Positions 42,745-51,893 are shown, numbered from the stretch's first letter. The stretch: DNA of 64,000 nt from Anaerolineales bacterium HSG24 (GCA_030377895.1 JAUCGB010000002.1:27048-91047), one strand, 5' to 3'. Notes: generated by a model not told the origin, from the letters alone. Numbers and translations: made by a program.

Positions 42745-44177
42745 AGTTAGATACGTCTAAAATGAAGCCAACTCACGGCTATCTGCAAGGGGATTTAAGT
42801 GCCGTTGAACCAGACTTGCGTGAAGTTCCATCTGATTACAAGCGGCGTATATCGCAAAGTTTTGCATTTATCAATGCCGACCAGATTCGGTATCGGGTGC
42901 GTGGTGATAATCTCTACATCTCCCGCAAAATTGACGGGCATTTACAGGTGATCCTCTTCTATGAAGGGCAAATTTTTATGATGGGTCGCCGAGGCATCGT
43001 CAGAACTGAGTTGCCATGTTTGGAGGCGGCCAAAGCCATCATCGAAAAAGCGGGTGTCACCTCGATGGTTGCCGCCGCGGAGTTGTACGCCCAACGGGAG
43101 GGACGTAGTCGGGTTTATGATGTGATTGCGGCCTTGTCTAATGATGAACTGGTTGAGACTCTTGGCCTCGCTTTTTTTGACATTCTTGAGCTAAATGGGC
43201 AATCGTTGCGAACCATTACTTATGAAGAGGTGTTCAAAAAATTGACCGAAATCTTCCCCACAGAAGGACCGGTGCAGGTCGTGGAAACGATCAAGGGTAA
43301 ATCGAGGTCAGATGTGGAATATTATTTCGATAAATGGGTTGGCGAAGAGGGTGCTGAAGGGGTAATCGTGCGAGGCGACATGCCCTTTATGTATAAAATT
43401 AAACCCAAACATACCTTTGATGTGGCCGTTGTAGGGTATGTGGAGGGCGCAAATGATCGTAGAGGCATGGTCAAGTCGTTGTTGGTGGCTTTCATGCGAG
43501 AGACGGGGCTTTATCAAATTGTGAGTAAGGTGGGAAATAATCTTAGCGAAGCGGAGCGACGAGAGTTTTTTGAACTATTATCGCAAAAGCATGTCGAATC
43601 GAATTATATCGAAACCGATAACGAGGGTGTGGCGTTCCATCTGGTAAAACCGGAGTTGATTATTGAGGTCGGTTGTAATGACCTCATGACCGAAAACACT
43701 TATGGAAAGCCCTTGATGAACAATTTGATAACCTTTCATGATGATTTCTACTCGCTCTATCATGGCACGCCCGGTGTGCGCTTCATCTATCCGATGTTTG
43801 AGCGAATTCGGGAGGATAAAACAAGCTGTTATGAGGATATTCGTTTTAGTCAGCTTAAGGATTTGGTTTATATAGACGAAGCAGATCTGAATCCCGAAAC
43901 GTTACCTCAAAGCGACCTGCTTTTTCGAGAAGTTTACACCAAAAAGGTCAAAAACAAGATCATGGTACAAAAATTTGTGGTCTGGAAAACCAATAAAGAA
44001 GAGGTTAGCCTGCAATATCCAGCTTATGTGATGCACTACACCAACTTTAGCTCAGGCCGGAAAGAGCCACTGCAAAATGATGTCAATATCTCTAGTGATG
44101 AGGAGCAGATTATGGAGATGGCGAAAGAGTTAATTGCAAGTAAAATTAAGCGAGGCTGGAAGCTGGTTGAGGCGTGA
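42741..44177 (+). CDS. ATP-dependent DNA-ligase-like nucleotidyltransferase
   Basis: 478 residues from ATG 42741 (ATGA overlap with the preceding stop). Nucleotidyltransferase motifs appear in order: I RKIDGHL (Lys63), III-like AAELYA, IIIa LAFFDILELNG, IV EGAEGVIVR, V MYKIKPKHTFDVAVVGYVEG. An OB-like part ends in RFIYPMFERIREDKT, the usual ligase C-terminal block. An additional C-terminal domain (about 405-478; FVVWKTNKE...YPAYVMHYTNFSSGRKEPL...KRGWKLVEA) is not one I know from classical ligases. It probably forms an enzyme-AMP intermediate and seals DNA or RNA ends; the substrate is not deducible. Together with the two upstream genes it forms a compact accessory operon. Confidence 0.8.
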   Translation: MKLDTSKMKPTHGYLQGDLSAVEPDLREVPSDYKRRISQSFAFINADQIRYRVRGDNLYISRKIDGHLQVILFYEGQIFMMGRRGIVRTELPCLEAAKAIIEKAGVTSMVAAAELYAQREGRSRVYDVIAALSNDELVETLGLAFFDILELNGQSLRTITYEEVFKKLTEIFPTEGPVQVVETIKGKSRSDVEYYFDKWVGEEGAEGVIVRGDMPFMYKIKPKHTFDVAVVGYVEGANDRRGMVKSLLVAFMRETGLYQIVSKVGNNLSEAERREFFELLSQKHVESNYIETDNEGVAFHLVKPELIIEVGCNDLMTENTYGKPLMNNLITFHDDFYSLYHGTPGVRFIYPMFERIREDKTSCYEDIRFSQLKDLVYIDEADLNPETLPQSDLLFREVYTKKVKNKIMVQKFVVWKTNKEEVSLQYPAYVMHYTNFSSGRKEPLQNDVNISSDEEQIMEMAKELIASKIKRGWKLVEA

Positions 44178-44212
44178 GATGTGGTACGCGAATTGCCGTT
44201 CTCACAAAACCA

Positions 44213-44246
44213 ACCTTCCCGCAAGTTTTGGAATTTGCGGGAAGGT
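44213..44246. repeat. solo hairpin core ACCTTCCCGCAAG
   Basis: The same core as in frames A and D, here without either frame. It lies 36 bp after the ligase-like gene. The rest of the gap to 44819 holds a 21-bp direct repeat (44302 and 44340), an ACACAATCTAAAGATTGTG hairpin (44710-44728) and no gene. Confidence 0.65.
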
Positions 44247-44301
44247 GACACATGGACACCTGAGAAACCGGGCTGTTTTTGGGTAGCAGATACAGGACAA
44301 C

Positions 44302-44360
44302 TGATGAGTCTCAGCGGATAGTGGACAGATTTAGATAGTTGATGAGTCTCAGCGGATAGT
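44302..44360. repeat. 21-bp direct repeat, 38-bp period
   Basis: GATGAGTCTCAGCGGATAG occurs at 44302-44322 and 44340-44360 with different sequence between. It may be a binding-site pair or a decayed insertion. Nothing else in the window matches it by eye. Confidence 0.5.
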
Positions 44361-44819
44361 TTACACTTTACGAAATGAATAGTTGATGCGCCCTGTTCGA
44401 CAGTTTTTTTGAGAAAAGCTAAATATACAACTCGATAAAAATAGGGAATTTTAAGCGAAAAAACATCATTTATTAGCCTCAAATCAAAGCGGTACAAAAA
44501 TCATTAATTGATAAATATATAACCGCAATTTATCAGGTCTGTTTTTGTTCTATAAAAATTGCTCCAAACAAAGAATCCTAACAAAAAGAGACAGGGAAAT
44601 ACATGTCCCTCCTTTATCCTGATAAAAGGAAAACAAAAATCGCTCGTTTTTCAATTGTAAGATTGAGTTCATCAGGTCATATGAAGCCCGTATCCTCATA
44701 TATCATTTTGGGCAGTAATACACAATCTAAAGATTGTGCTACATGTCTCGGTTTAAGGTGATAGCCGTCTGTTCAACCGTCCGAATCCCCGGAATCGGCA
44801 GTGTGGCCTGACTCATTCC

Positions 44820-45560
44820 TTACCACCCAAACGCCAAGCGATTCCAGAGACGGGGAGGGAAATTATACCCTTTCATTTTCTCTTGAATTTCACCCACTTT
44901 ATACGCCACTCGTCGATATTCAAAGGTGCAGGATTCTGTGTCTAAGACACCATACGCGGCCCGAGCATCACCATCGCGAGGTTGTCCGACGCTACCGGGA
45001 TTGACAATCAGGCGTGATTCATCAAACTGAATCGGGCCAGCATTAAAAACGGGCACCAACGCGTCACACATATCCTCTGGATTATCGGCTTGACGGAAGA
45101 TAACGGGGCTGTGGGTATGCCCGACAAAACAATAAGGGGTATCAAAATGTTCAAAATTTGGCTGGGCAATCGTTGGGTAGAGGATATATTCCCAAACATG
45201 ATGGCGAGGACTACCATGAACGAGGGTATAAAATTCCTCTTCAAGGAGTTTGGTCGGTAGGGCATCAAGATACTCTTTGACATTCGAGGTCAACTGCTCT
45301 CTAGTCCATAATGTGGCAAATCTGGCATCAGGATTAAAATCATCAATATCCAGTTTGCCGAGTACCGCCCAATCATGATTACCAGCAAGACACAGATGGT
45401 CGAGCGATAAGAGAAGTTCAACACATTCATTGGGGTTTGGGCCATAGCCGACCATGTCCCCTAAGCACCATACTTTTTCATACAAGCCAGCCGCATCATT
45501 CAAAACGGCTTCAAAAGCAGTTAAATTAGAGTGAACATCAGAAATAATAAGATAGCGCAT
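44820..45560 (-). CDS. calcineurin-like metallophosphoesterase (YfcE/MJ0936-type)
   Basis: 246 residues. All five metal motifs are present: SDVHSN (residues 7-12), GDMVGYGP, GNHDWA, VHGSPRH and GHTH. The length and the NPGSVGQPRDG near the C-terminus fit small bacterial phosphodiesterases that act on phosphodiesters or 2',3'-cyclic nucleotides; the native substrate is unknown. The start ATG 45560 lacks a clear Shine-Dalgarno. It is divergent from tsaE-tsaB. Confidence 0.9.
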   Translation of the reverse strand: MRYLIISDVHSNLTAFEAVLNDAAGLYEKVWCLGDMVGYGPNPNECVELLLSLDHLCLAGNHDWAVLGKLDIDDFNPDARFATLWTREQLTSNVKEYLDALPTKLLEEEFYTLVHGSPRHHVWEYILYPTIAQPNFEHFDTPYCFVGHTHSPVIFRQADNPEDMCDALVPVFNAGPIQFDESRLIVNPGSVGQPRDGDARAAYGVLDTESCTFEYRRVAYKVGEIQEKMKGYNFPPRLWNRLAFGW

Positions 45561-45728
45561 AAATTTATACCCATTTTATAAAAAGAATAGTTTGATTACT
45601 CAGCTAACGATTGAGCGATATACAATGATACCACAACTCTCTTAATTCTGCCAAAGGCTTTGTCCCTCTCCATAATATGAGTATAATGAGTACCAACGTG
45701 ACGAGTGATAAGTCAATAACGATTTTTG

Positions 45729-45818
45729 GTAGTGGTGTTCCAGAGTGCAAAGCTTGCTTTGCATGCAAGGCAAGCCTTGCACTCCGGAATTTCCTTCACT
45801 ACTTGTGCAGGACTACCC
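45729..45818. repeat. frame A element with an alternative core (AGTGCAAAGC)
   Basis: The outer right end (CACTACTTGTGCAGGACTACC-like) and left GGTAGTGGTG match frame A. The inside is a GAGTGCAAAGCTTGC / GCAAGCCTTGCACTC hairpin rather than CCTACCCGCAAG. The 80-92 codon frames across it are not genes. Confidence 0.65.
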
Positions 45819-45924
45819 GATTTTTATATACTCAAAACTTTCGGGAAGTGGTTTCTACAGGCTCACCGTTCTTTTTTGAGAGAATATATTTTATTGCCTT
45901 ATCATTCATCACTTATCAGATATC

Positions 45925-46419
45925 GTGTCACCAATTCTCGAACCCAATACCCTAGATTTCATTAGCCATAGCGAACTGCAAACCCATCGTTTGGGGGCGC
46001 GGCTTGGCTCGCTCCTTGAATCGGGCGACGTGATCGCTCTCATCGGTGAGTTAGGCACAGGTAAAACTCGTTGGGTTCAAGGAATCAGCAAAGGTTTAGC
46101 TGTAACCGACCGAGTTATTTCACCCACGTTTACGCTTGTCAACGAATATAACGGACGTTTGCCAGTTTATCATATTGATTTATACCGATTAACCAACGCT
46201 GTTGAGGGCATGAGTTTTGGTTTAGAGGATTATATGTATGATTCTGGGGTTGCGCTTATTGAGTGGGCAGACCGAGCTTTGGATGTGTTGCCTGATGCCT
46301 ACATGGTTGTCGAATTGTACCACCTCAGCGAAACACGGCGACGGGTGGTGTTACGCCCTTATGGCCCTCGATTTGCGAATTTATTGAAAGAGTTTAAAAA
46401 ACGGACCTTTGCCCGATGA
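45925..46419 (+). CDS. tsaE: tRNA t6A biosynthesis ATPase TsaE
   Basis: 164 residues, GTG start at 45925 with only a weak RBS. Walker A GELGTGKT (about 42-49), the SPTF.LVNEY block and the HIDLYR motif are diagnostic. TsaE is the ATPase that works with TsaB-TsaD in making N6-threonylcarbamoyladenosine at position 37 of ANN-decoding tRNAs. Its stop overlaps the tsaB start (ATGA), so the two are translationally coupled. TrmO, which methylates t6A, is encoded 11 kb away in this window. Confidence 0.95.
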   Translation: MSPILEPNTLDFISHSELQTHRLGARLGSLLESGDVIALIGELGTGKTRWVQGISKGLAVTDRVISPTFTLVNEYNGRLPVYHIDLYRLTNAVEGMSFGLEDYMYDSGVALIEWADRALDVLPDAYMVVELYHLSETRRRVVLRPYGPRFANLLKEFKKRTFAR

Positions 46420-47072
46420 TATTAGCCATTGATACTGCCACCCAATATGCTGGTTTAGCATTATATACCGAAGATGGCCTCCAGGCTGAGGAAGCTTGGT
46501 TTGCTGGTCGTCGTCACACCACAGAGTTGATGCCTCGGATTGTCCGCATGCTTAATGGGGCTGAGATTAAGGTGTCTGATTTGAGCGCAATAGCTGTTTC
46601 AATCGGACCCGGATCCTTTACTGGCGTGCGAATCGGTCTGTCAATCGCCAAAGGATTGGCTTTACCCTATCGTTTGCCCTTAATCGGCGTGCCGACCTTA
46701 GATATTGTAGCCTACCCATTTCAAAAAGACGGCATGCCAGTTTGGGCAATTGTTCAGGCTGGACGAGGCCGGATTTTGGCGACCTGTTACGACCAAGTAG
46801 ACAATGTATGGCAGGTGCTGGTTGAGCCTTATGTGACCAACGTTGAGGAGTTGGCTCCAATAATCACCAAATCATGCTTATGTGTGGGCGAAATCGACAG
46901 CGAGTCGGCCTCGGTGTTACAACATGGCTCAAATCGTCGCGCCCAAGTATTACCCCCAGCCAGTCGTCTGCGTCGGGCCGGTTATCTGGCCGAAATTGCG
47001 GCGGAACGATTCGCCAATCATGATTACCAAGACTCCAAATTATTAGCCCCCATTTATGCCTCTTCACCATAA
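46416..47072 (+). CDS. tsaB: tRNA t6A biosynthesis protein TsaB
   Basis: 218 residues with the ASKHA-fold start MILAIDTATQYAGLALY, RRHTTELMPRI, and SIGPGSFTGVRIGLSIAKGLA, all TsaB signatures. It scaffolds TsaD in t6A synthesis. The C-terminal part is shorter and more divergent, as is common. A terminator follows at 47111. Confidence 0.95.
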   Translation: MILAIDTATQYAGLALYTEDGLQAEEAWFAGRRHTTELMPRIVRMLNGAEIKVSDLSAIAVSIGPGSFTGVRIGLSIAKGLALPYRLPLIGVPTLDIVAYPFQKDGMPVWAIVQAGRGRILATCYDQVDNVWQVLVEPYVTNVEELAPIITKSCLCVGEIDSESASVLQHGSNRRAQVLPPASRLRRAGYLAEIAAERFANHDYQDSKLLAPIYASSP

Positions 47073-47110
47073 CGACCAAATTCCTTGCCCAAAATTACCA
47101 CCATGACAAA

Positions 47111-47145
47111 GGACGGATACTCGATTGAGTGTCCGCCCTTTTTTT
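47111..47145 (+). terminator. rho-independent terminator after tsaB
   Basis: GGACGGATACTC, loop GATT, GAGTGTCCGCCC, then T7. It can also serve the convergent minus-strand operon in part. Confidence 0.85.
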
Positions 47146-47187
47146 GTACAATATGACCTTTGATAGGTGGTTATCTGTCAGGATAAC

Positions 47188-47691
47188 TCAGCTATCCCCT
47201 AAATCCTTAGCTCCCGAAATTTGAGCCAAAACATCGACATACACCTGCATTTGCTGTTGCAGGGTGGTTAACTCGTTTCGCATGCGGTCATAATCTATCC
47301 ACATCTTTTCATGCGCCAAGGCATCAAGATCTGCTCGATTTTGTTCATAAGCCAATAATCGGGGATGCCAGTAGGCTGTGAAAGGGCGGAGACCTTCATT
47401 GAGTACAGCAATAGCCACAGGGCCAAACGACTTTTCTCCGTGAGCAACTTGTGGGCCAGCCTCTTTCAAAATCTTACGGGTTAACTCAAAAATTAAATAT
47501 AAGGAACTTAAAGCCTCACGTAACAAACCTGTATCTGGGTCGAGCGATTGCACTGCGATGCGGGTTTGCAACTCTACATACAATGACCATGCGGCTCGTT
47601 GTTCCTGCTCGTTGGCTTCAAACTCTATTTGGCCTAACCCAAAAGGAAGGCCGATTGATAATGATTTAGCTTTAATACCGGGTAATTCCAT
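47188..47691 (-). CDS. unknown protein, third gene of the TIR-Nudix operon
   Basis: 167 residues, helical, soluble. Likely conserved blocks: EQEQRAAWSLYVELQTRIAVQ, LLREALSSLYLIFELTRKILKE, FGPVAIAVLNEGLRPFTAYWHPRL..YE and a C-terminal helix pair ending VDVLAQISGAKDLGDS. It begins 2 bp after the Nudix stop, a strong sign of co-translation. I cannot name the family. Its pairing with a TIR effector makes a role as a signalling or immunity partner plausible. Confidence 0.7.
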   Translation of the reverse strand: MELPGIKAKSLSIGLPFGLGQIEFEANEQEQRAAWSLYVELQTRIAVQSLDPDTGLLREALSSLYLIFELTRKILKEAGPQVAHGEKSFGPVAIAVLNEGLRPFTAYWHPRLLAYEQNRADLDALAHEKMWIDYDRMRNELTTLQQQMQVYVDVLAQISGAKDLGDS

Positions 47692-47693
47692 AA

Positions 47694-48206
47694 TTAATTG
47701 ATCTCCTGTAATAATCGAGTGATAGCCGTGACAAAAAGTGAATCTTCAACTTGAATAGCTTGCTCATAATCAAGCCACTGTACCGAAGAGCCAACCTCAA
47801 ACCGACTGCCATCTCCTTCTGGTGTTGATTGTTCTTTACCTGTTACATCTACTGCAAAGAGATGGGCTGTCGTATCGGAGGCTTTAGAAGGACGTACTTT
47901 TCCTAAATCAATCAACTCTTCAATGGTGGCTTGATAACCAGCCTCTTCCCACAGTTCTTGTACGGCGGTTTCAGCAACACTTTTATTTGGTTCTTTTCCG
48001 CCTGTAATGCTACATAGCTCCAACTCAGGGCTATGGGCGGGACAAACTTCTAACCGAGCGAGGTATTCTCGCTGATTACCTGCAAGGTTGCGATAGGGCA
48101 ATAGCGCGACAATGTGTCCTTCACAGCGAACTTCGTGCATAAAGGTGTAACCATCACGCTCTATAATGGAAATGAATTGGTTGGTGAATAGTTGTTTGTC
48201 GGTCAT
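47694..48206 (-). CDS. Nudix hydrolase
   Basis: 170 residues from ATG 48206. The Nudix box is at about 69-91: GGKEPNKSVAETA then QELWEEAGY, with Gln in place of the usual Arg of REUXEEXGU; the catalytic Glu residues are kept. Such enzymes hydrolyse nucleoside diphosphates linked to another group (ADP-ribose, NADH, dinucleotides). Next to a TIR protein, an ADP-ribose or NAD-derived substrate is an attractive guess. No clear RBS is visible; the frame extends 34 codons further upstream without support. Confidence 0.85.
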   Translation of the reverse strand: MTDKQLFTNQFISIIERDGYTFMHEVRCEGHIVALLPYRNLAGNQREYLARLEVCPAHSPELELCSITGGKEPNKSVAETAVQELWEEAGYQATIEELIDLGKVRPSKASDTTAHLFAVDVTGKEQSTPEGDGSRFEVGSSVQWLDYEQAIQVEDSLFVTAITRLLQEIN

Positions 48207-48363
48207 GGTTTTGTATGTTATTAGTTCAATCGTTTCATTAAGCGGGTGAAGAAAGGTCTCATATCTACCCAAATTCTCGTAACTTCGGGTTTGTTGACCC
48301 CTTCGCACTAGCTACGCATCGACGCTCAGGGTGACATATCCATCAGTCAATACTGCAAAACTA

Positions 48364-49749
48364 CTAAAAATAGTTTACGTTTACTTCACGGGCCTTTGCT
48401 TCTAACTCCGAGAGTTTTTTATTGTCTCGGTAATAAGACAATATGTTATAAGCGGTATCCGCTTTTCCATCGGCCTTGAAATCACTATAAGTAACTCTTA
48501 ATTTATCACAAAGGGAACGTAATTCAAATGAAGTAAAACGTCCTAGCGCATAAAGTAATTTGTCTTCATCCACTTCTTCACCCTCACTATCTGGTTTTTG
48601 ATTCGACACGCTATTTTTCCGTGTTGGTTCTTCATTTTTAGGTACATTATCTGTCTTAGGTGGCTTACCTCTTACTCCTTTTATTCCTATAACCAATTTG
48701 TTTAGTGGTGCTTCGTCTTCAATGTTATTAAACTCAACCCAATTAAACTGTTCCAAAAACAATAGCTTGTCTGGTAAATCATCAACTCCGGGCAATAAAA
48801 CAGGGATAATAGGAATACCTTTATCTACACATTGGCTTAGAAAAACTCGTAATTCCATTACTTGCCATTTTCCTAAGCCGTCTGGTCCAATGAACTGAGC
48901 AACTGTTCTGGATTTTGGAATAGCGGCTTGAATTTTATCTTGAAACAGTTCTCCGGCTAAAATTTGTTCCTCGTCAAGCCAAGGGGTTAAACCGTTTGCC
49001 TTTAGTTTTTTAGAAATAATTTTTATGTTTGATTTATCGTCGCTATTATGGGCTAGAAATACATCAAACTCATAAGCATCAGTTGGTTGGTCAGGAACAT
49101 TTATTTTAGTTTCTTTTTGCTCCTTTTCTGTTAAGGGTATTTTTTTAGGCAATCTCGGTAAATCTTTTTCATAAGTTTCCTCATGCGGTTGAGGATCAGT
49201 AATAATCTTCTCATACGTGTACTTCTCCTGCCCCTCATCTATCTTATCCTCATCATCCGTCTGATTCTCACCATCCGCCTCCTCCGTACCTTCTTTCTTC
49301 TCAGCCGCGGCCTTAGCGGCCTCTTCTTTCCTTTTCGCTTCTTGGGCTTCAAGAACTTCAAGTTTTTCGCGTATCTCTTGTGCAATATCTTCAAAGTTTG
49401 TCATATTAGAATGACATTCATTCCCCGATTCTTCAGGCGTACAGAATCTAACAGTAGTTTTGTCACCATTTTTTTCCTTGCCATCACCGTTTTCTTCGTC
49501 AGTCTCTTCTTTGCTGTCATCTTTTTGGCATACCCCTTCGACAAGGATTTTAACCTTCTCAATTTCGTCTTGGATAACCAACTCAGATACTAATTCTTTA
49601 TCCACATTGGCTGCCACATCTACAAATATTGGCGGATAACCACCACCAATCAACGTTGGAGAATAACCTTCCTCTTGTAACGTAAGCATGGTATTTAGTA
49701 AATAATCGCTACCATTACCGGGTCTTGGTTCAATATATAAAATGGTCAC
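48364..49749 (-). CDS. TIR-domain effector with C-terminal EAD1 adaptor
   Basis: 461 residues. Residues 1-70 are an unrecognised alpha/beta domain (ILYIEPRPGNGSDYLLNTML). Residues 75-220 are a highly charged, low-complexity linker with a Lys/Glu/Ala coiled coil. A TIR_2 domain spans 226-357: FDVFLAHNSDDK, GLTPWLDEEQILAGE, and GLGKWQVMEL with the probable catalytic Glu299 of NAD-cleaving TIRs. Residues 397-456 match the EAD1 pattern (L..ALGRFTSFELRSLCDKLRV.YSDFK..GKADTAYNILSYYR...KLSELE). TIR plus EAD is typical of predicted biological-conflict systems where EADs recruit effectors to sensors. It heads the TIR-Nudix-unknown operon. Confidence 0.87.
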   Translation of the reverse strand: MTILYIEPRPGNGSDYLLNTMLTLQEEGYSPTLIGGGYPPIFVDVAANVDKELVSELVIQDEIEKVKILVEGVCQKDDSKEETDEENGDGKEKNGDKTTVRFCTPEESGNECHSNMTNFEDIAQEIREKLEVLEAQEAKRKEEAAKAAAEKKEGTEEADGENQTDDEDKIDEGQEKYTYEKIITDPQPHEETYEKDLPRLPKKIPLTEKEQKETKINVPDQPTDAYEFDVFLAHNSDDKSNIKIISKKLKANGLTPWLDEEQILAGELFQDKIQAAIPKSRTVAQFIGPDGLGKWQVMELRVFLSQCVDKGIPIIPVLLPGVDDLPDKLLFLEQFNWVEFNNIEDEAPLNKLVIGIKGVRGKPPKTDNVPKNEEPTRKNSVSNQKPDSEGEEVDEDKLLYALGRFTSFELRSLCDKLRVTYSDFKADGKADTAYNILSYYRDNKKLSELEAKAREVNVNYF

Positions 49750-49927
49750 AATAATGCCTCCATAAGTTAGTCAAAGTAAAAGTAATGACCTTATTGTACT
49801 CAATAATATGGAATTTGACAACAGGACGTTAGGTCTGTGTTAGCCATGAGTTCTAAAACTAACACATCTCGCATCTCGTTCACTTCCCAAAAGCCTGCTT
49901 TCATGCTAAAATCGTTCCGAAATCACA

Positions 49928-49962
49928 TTGGGGTGGCTCATCGGCTACCCCAAATTTTATTT
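49928..49962 (+). promoter_or_regulatory. hairpin in aspS leader
   Basis: TTGGGGTGGC / GCTACCCCAA stem followed by ATTTTATTT, 16 bases before the aspS RBS. It could be an attenuator or a leaky terminator. Weak evidence. Confidence 0.35.
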
Positions 49963-49977
49963 ACAGAGGAAAAAATA

Positions 49978-51765
49978 ATGCTAAGAACGCACAACTGCGG
50001 ACAACTTCGTCTTGATCATAACGACCAGACCATCACCCTATCAGGCTGGGTGAATCGACGACGGGATCATGGCGGACTAATTTTTGTTGATTTACGAGAC
50101 CGTTGGGGCTTGACTCAAGTCGTCTTTGACCCAGATATTAACGCCGAGATGCATGAGTTAGCCGGTACCTTACGAAATGAGTTTGTAATTCAGGTCGAAG
50201 GGCGAGTTCGTCCTCGTCCGGAAGGGCAGGCTAATCCAAATTTGGATAGTGGCGAGATTGAACTGGAGGGGCATAGTCTGGCGATTCTGAACAAGGCCAA
50301 AACGCCCCCCTTCGACATCAACAAAGAGCTTCCGGTGGATGAGAAACTCCGCCTCCAGTATCGCTATCTTGACCTGCGGCGAGAGCGCATGCAGCGCAAT
50401 ATCACCCTGCGTCACAACATCATCCACCATATTCGTAACTTTTTGGGTGATGAGGAGTTCGTCGAGATTGAAACGCCAATCCTATTCAAAACCACTCCTG
50501 AAGGGGCACGGGACTATTTAGTACCGAGCCGAGTTCATCCCGGTCATTTTTATGCTTTACCCCAAAGCCCACAACAGCTTAAACAGTTGATCATGGTGGC
50601 CGGATATGACCGCTATTTCCAGATTGCTCGCTGTTTTCGAGATGAGGATCAGCGGGGCGACCGTCAACCGGAGTTCACCCAACTCGATCTGGAGATGAGC
50701 TTTATTCAACAAGAAGATATAATGGACTTAATCGAGCGGTTGATGATTAGTATCGTCGAGGAGCATGCCTCGCAACAACTTATGCAGAAACCGTTCCCAC
50801 GTCTCAGTTATAAGGAGGCTCTGGATCGCTTTGGTCGAGACAATCCCGACATTCGCTTCGGCCTTGAACTGTCCGATGTGAGTGACATTATCGCCAACAC
50901 CAGTTTTAAGGTCTTTAGTGGCGTGATTGCTAAAGGAGGGTTGGTCAAAGGGTTCAAAGCACCGGGTTTGGGCAAATATAGTCGCAAACAGATTGACGAG
51001 TTGACCGACTTTGTCAAAGAGTTTGGCGCGAAAGGACTAGCTTGGATGAAACTTGTGGCTGATGGCGACGGGGTCAAGGTCGGCGGCTCTTCCTTTGCCA
51101 AGTTTCTATCTGAGGAAGAGGTCGCGGCCATTATCGCCAGGTTGGACGGTCAAGCGGGTGATTTGTTGATGTTCGTGGCTGATAAGCCGGACGTGACCAA
51201 TGAATCTCTGGCCCGTTTGCGGCTTGAGTTGGGCGACCGACTTGGCTTGCGGGATGACAATGTGTTGGCATTCTGTTGGATCATCGACTTCCCGTTTGTC
51301 ATGTGGAATGAGGACGAAGAGCGATGGGAGCCGAGCCATCACCTCTTCACCGCTCCAACGGAGGAGGATATTCCCCTGCTGGACACCGACCCCGGCAGAG
51401 CAAGAGGTCAGCAATACGACCTCGTTTTAAATGGGTACGAAATCGCTGGAGGCAGTATCCGGATTCATCAACGAGATTTGCAAGAGAGGGTGTTCAAATT
51501 GATTGGCCTAGAGGAAGAAGAAGCCAATCATCGTTTCGGTCACATTTTACGAGCCTTTGAATACGGTACTCCCCCGCATGGTGGCATCGCCCCCGGCATC
51601 GACCGCCTGCTCATGCTCTTGGCTGGTGAGCCGAATATCCGCGAAGTGATCGCCTTCCCCAAAAGCCAGAACGCCAACGATCTCATGGCCGGCGCGCCGA
51701 CCGATGTTTCCGCCGAGCAGTTGCGTGATCTGCATATCAAACTGGCCGTTAAGCCAAGTAAGTAA
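49978..51765 (+). CDS. aspS: aspartyl-tRNA synthetase
   Basis: 595 residues from ATG 49978 (AGAGG 7 bases upstream); the longer frame upstream runs through the leader hairpin and is not native. It has an N-terminal OB anticodon-binding domain (LSGWVNRRRDHGG.IFVDLRDR.G..QVVF), class II catalytic motifs (QSPQQLKQL.M..G.DRYFQIARCFRDED.R.DRQPEFTQ; GIAPGIDRL.M) and the bacterial GAD insertion (about 285-425), the full bacterial-type architecture. It charges tRNA-Asp. It is probably monocistronic, with a terminator at 51894. Confidence 0.97.
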   Translation: MLRTHNCGQLRLDHNDQTITLSGWVNRRRDHGGLIFVDLRDRWGLTQVVFDPDINAEMHELAGTLRNEFVIQVEGRVRPRPEGQANPNLDSGEIELEGHSLAILNKAKTPPFDINKELPVDEKLRLQYRYLDLRRERMQRNITLRHNIIHHIRNFLGDEEFVEIETPILFKTTPEGARDYLVPSRVHPGHFYALPQSPQQLKQLIMVAGYDRYFQIARCFRDEDQRGDRQPEFTQLDLEMSFIQQEDIMDLIERLMISIVEEHASQQLMQKPFPRLSYKEALDRFGRDNPDIRFGLELSDVSDIIANTSFKVFSGVIAKGGLVKGFKAPGLGKYSRKQIDELTDFVKEFGAKGLAWMKLVADGDGVKVGGSSFAKFLSEEEVAAIIARLDGQAGDLLMFVADKPDVTNESLARLRLELGDRLGLRDDNVLAFCWIIDFPFVMWNEDEERWEPSHHLFTAPTEEDIPLLDTDPGRARGQQYDLVLNGYEIAGGSIRIHQRDLQERVFKLIGLEEEEANHRFGHILRAFEYGTPPHGGIAPGIDRLLMLLAGEPNIREVIAFPKSQNANDLMAGAPTDVSAEQLRDLHIKLAVKPSK

Positions 51766-51770
51766 CGTTT

Positions 51771-51816
51771 GTAGTAGGCGATTCATCGCCCTTAAAGGCC
51801 CTGAAGTGCCTACTAC
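51771..51816. repeat. GTAGTAGGCG...CGCCTACTAC-type hairpin repeat
   Basis: GTAGTAGGCGATTCATCGCC ... GTGCCTACTAC just after aspS. Copies are near 30925 and at 60315-60360; the latter is in opposite orientation, with shared flanks (ACGTTTGTAGTAGG; TTGACAGTCATGG). Confidence 0.75.
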
Positions 51817-51893
51817 GAACTTCTTATGTTGACAGTCATGGTTGGTTGATATCCAACAAAATTCAGCAATTTCGTAGAAATTCAAAACAAAAA

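Noticed and set aside
44036..44497. 153-codon minus-strand ORF after the ligase-like gene
   Set aside because: Its first part is antisense to a solid gene and the rest is hairpin repeat.
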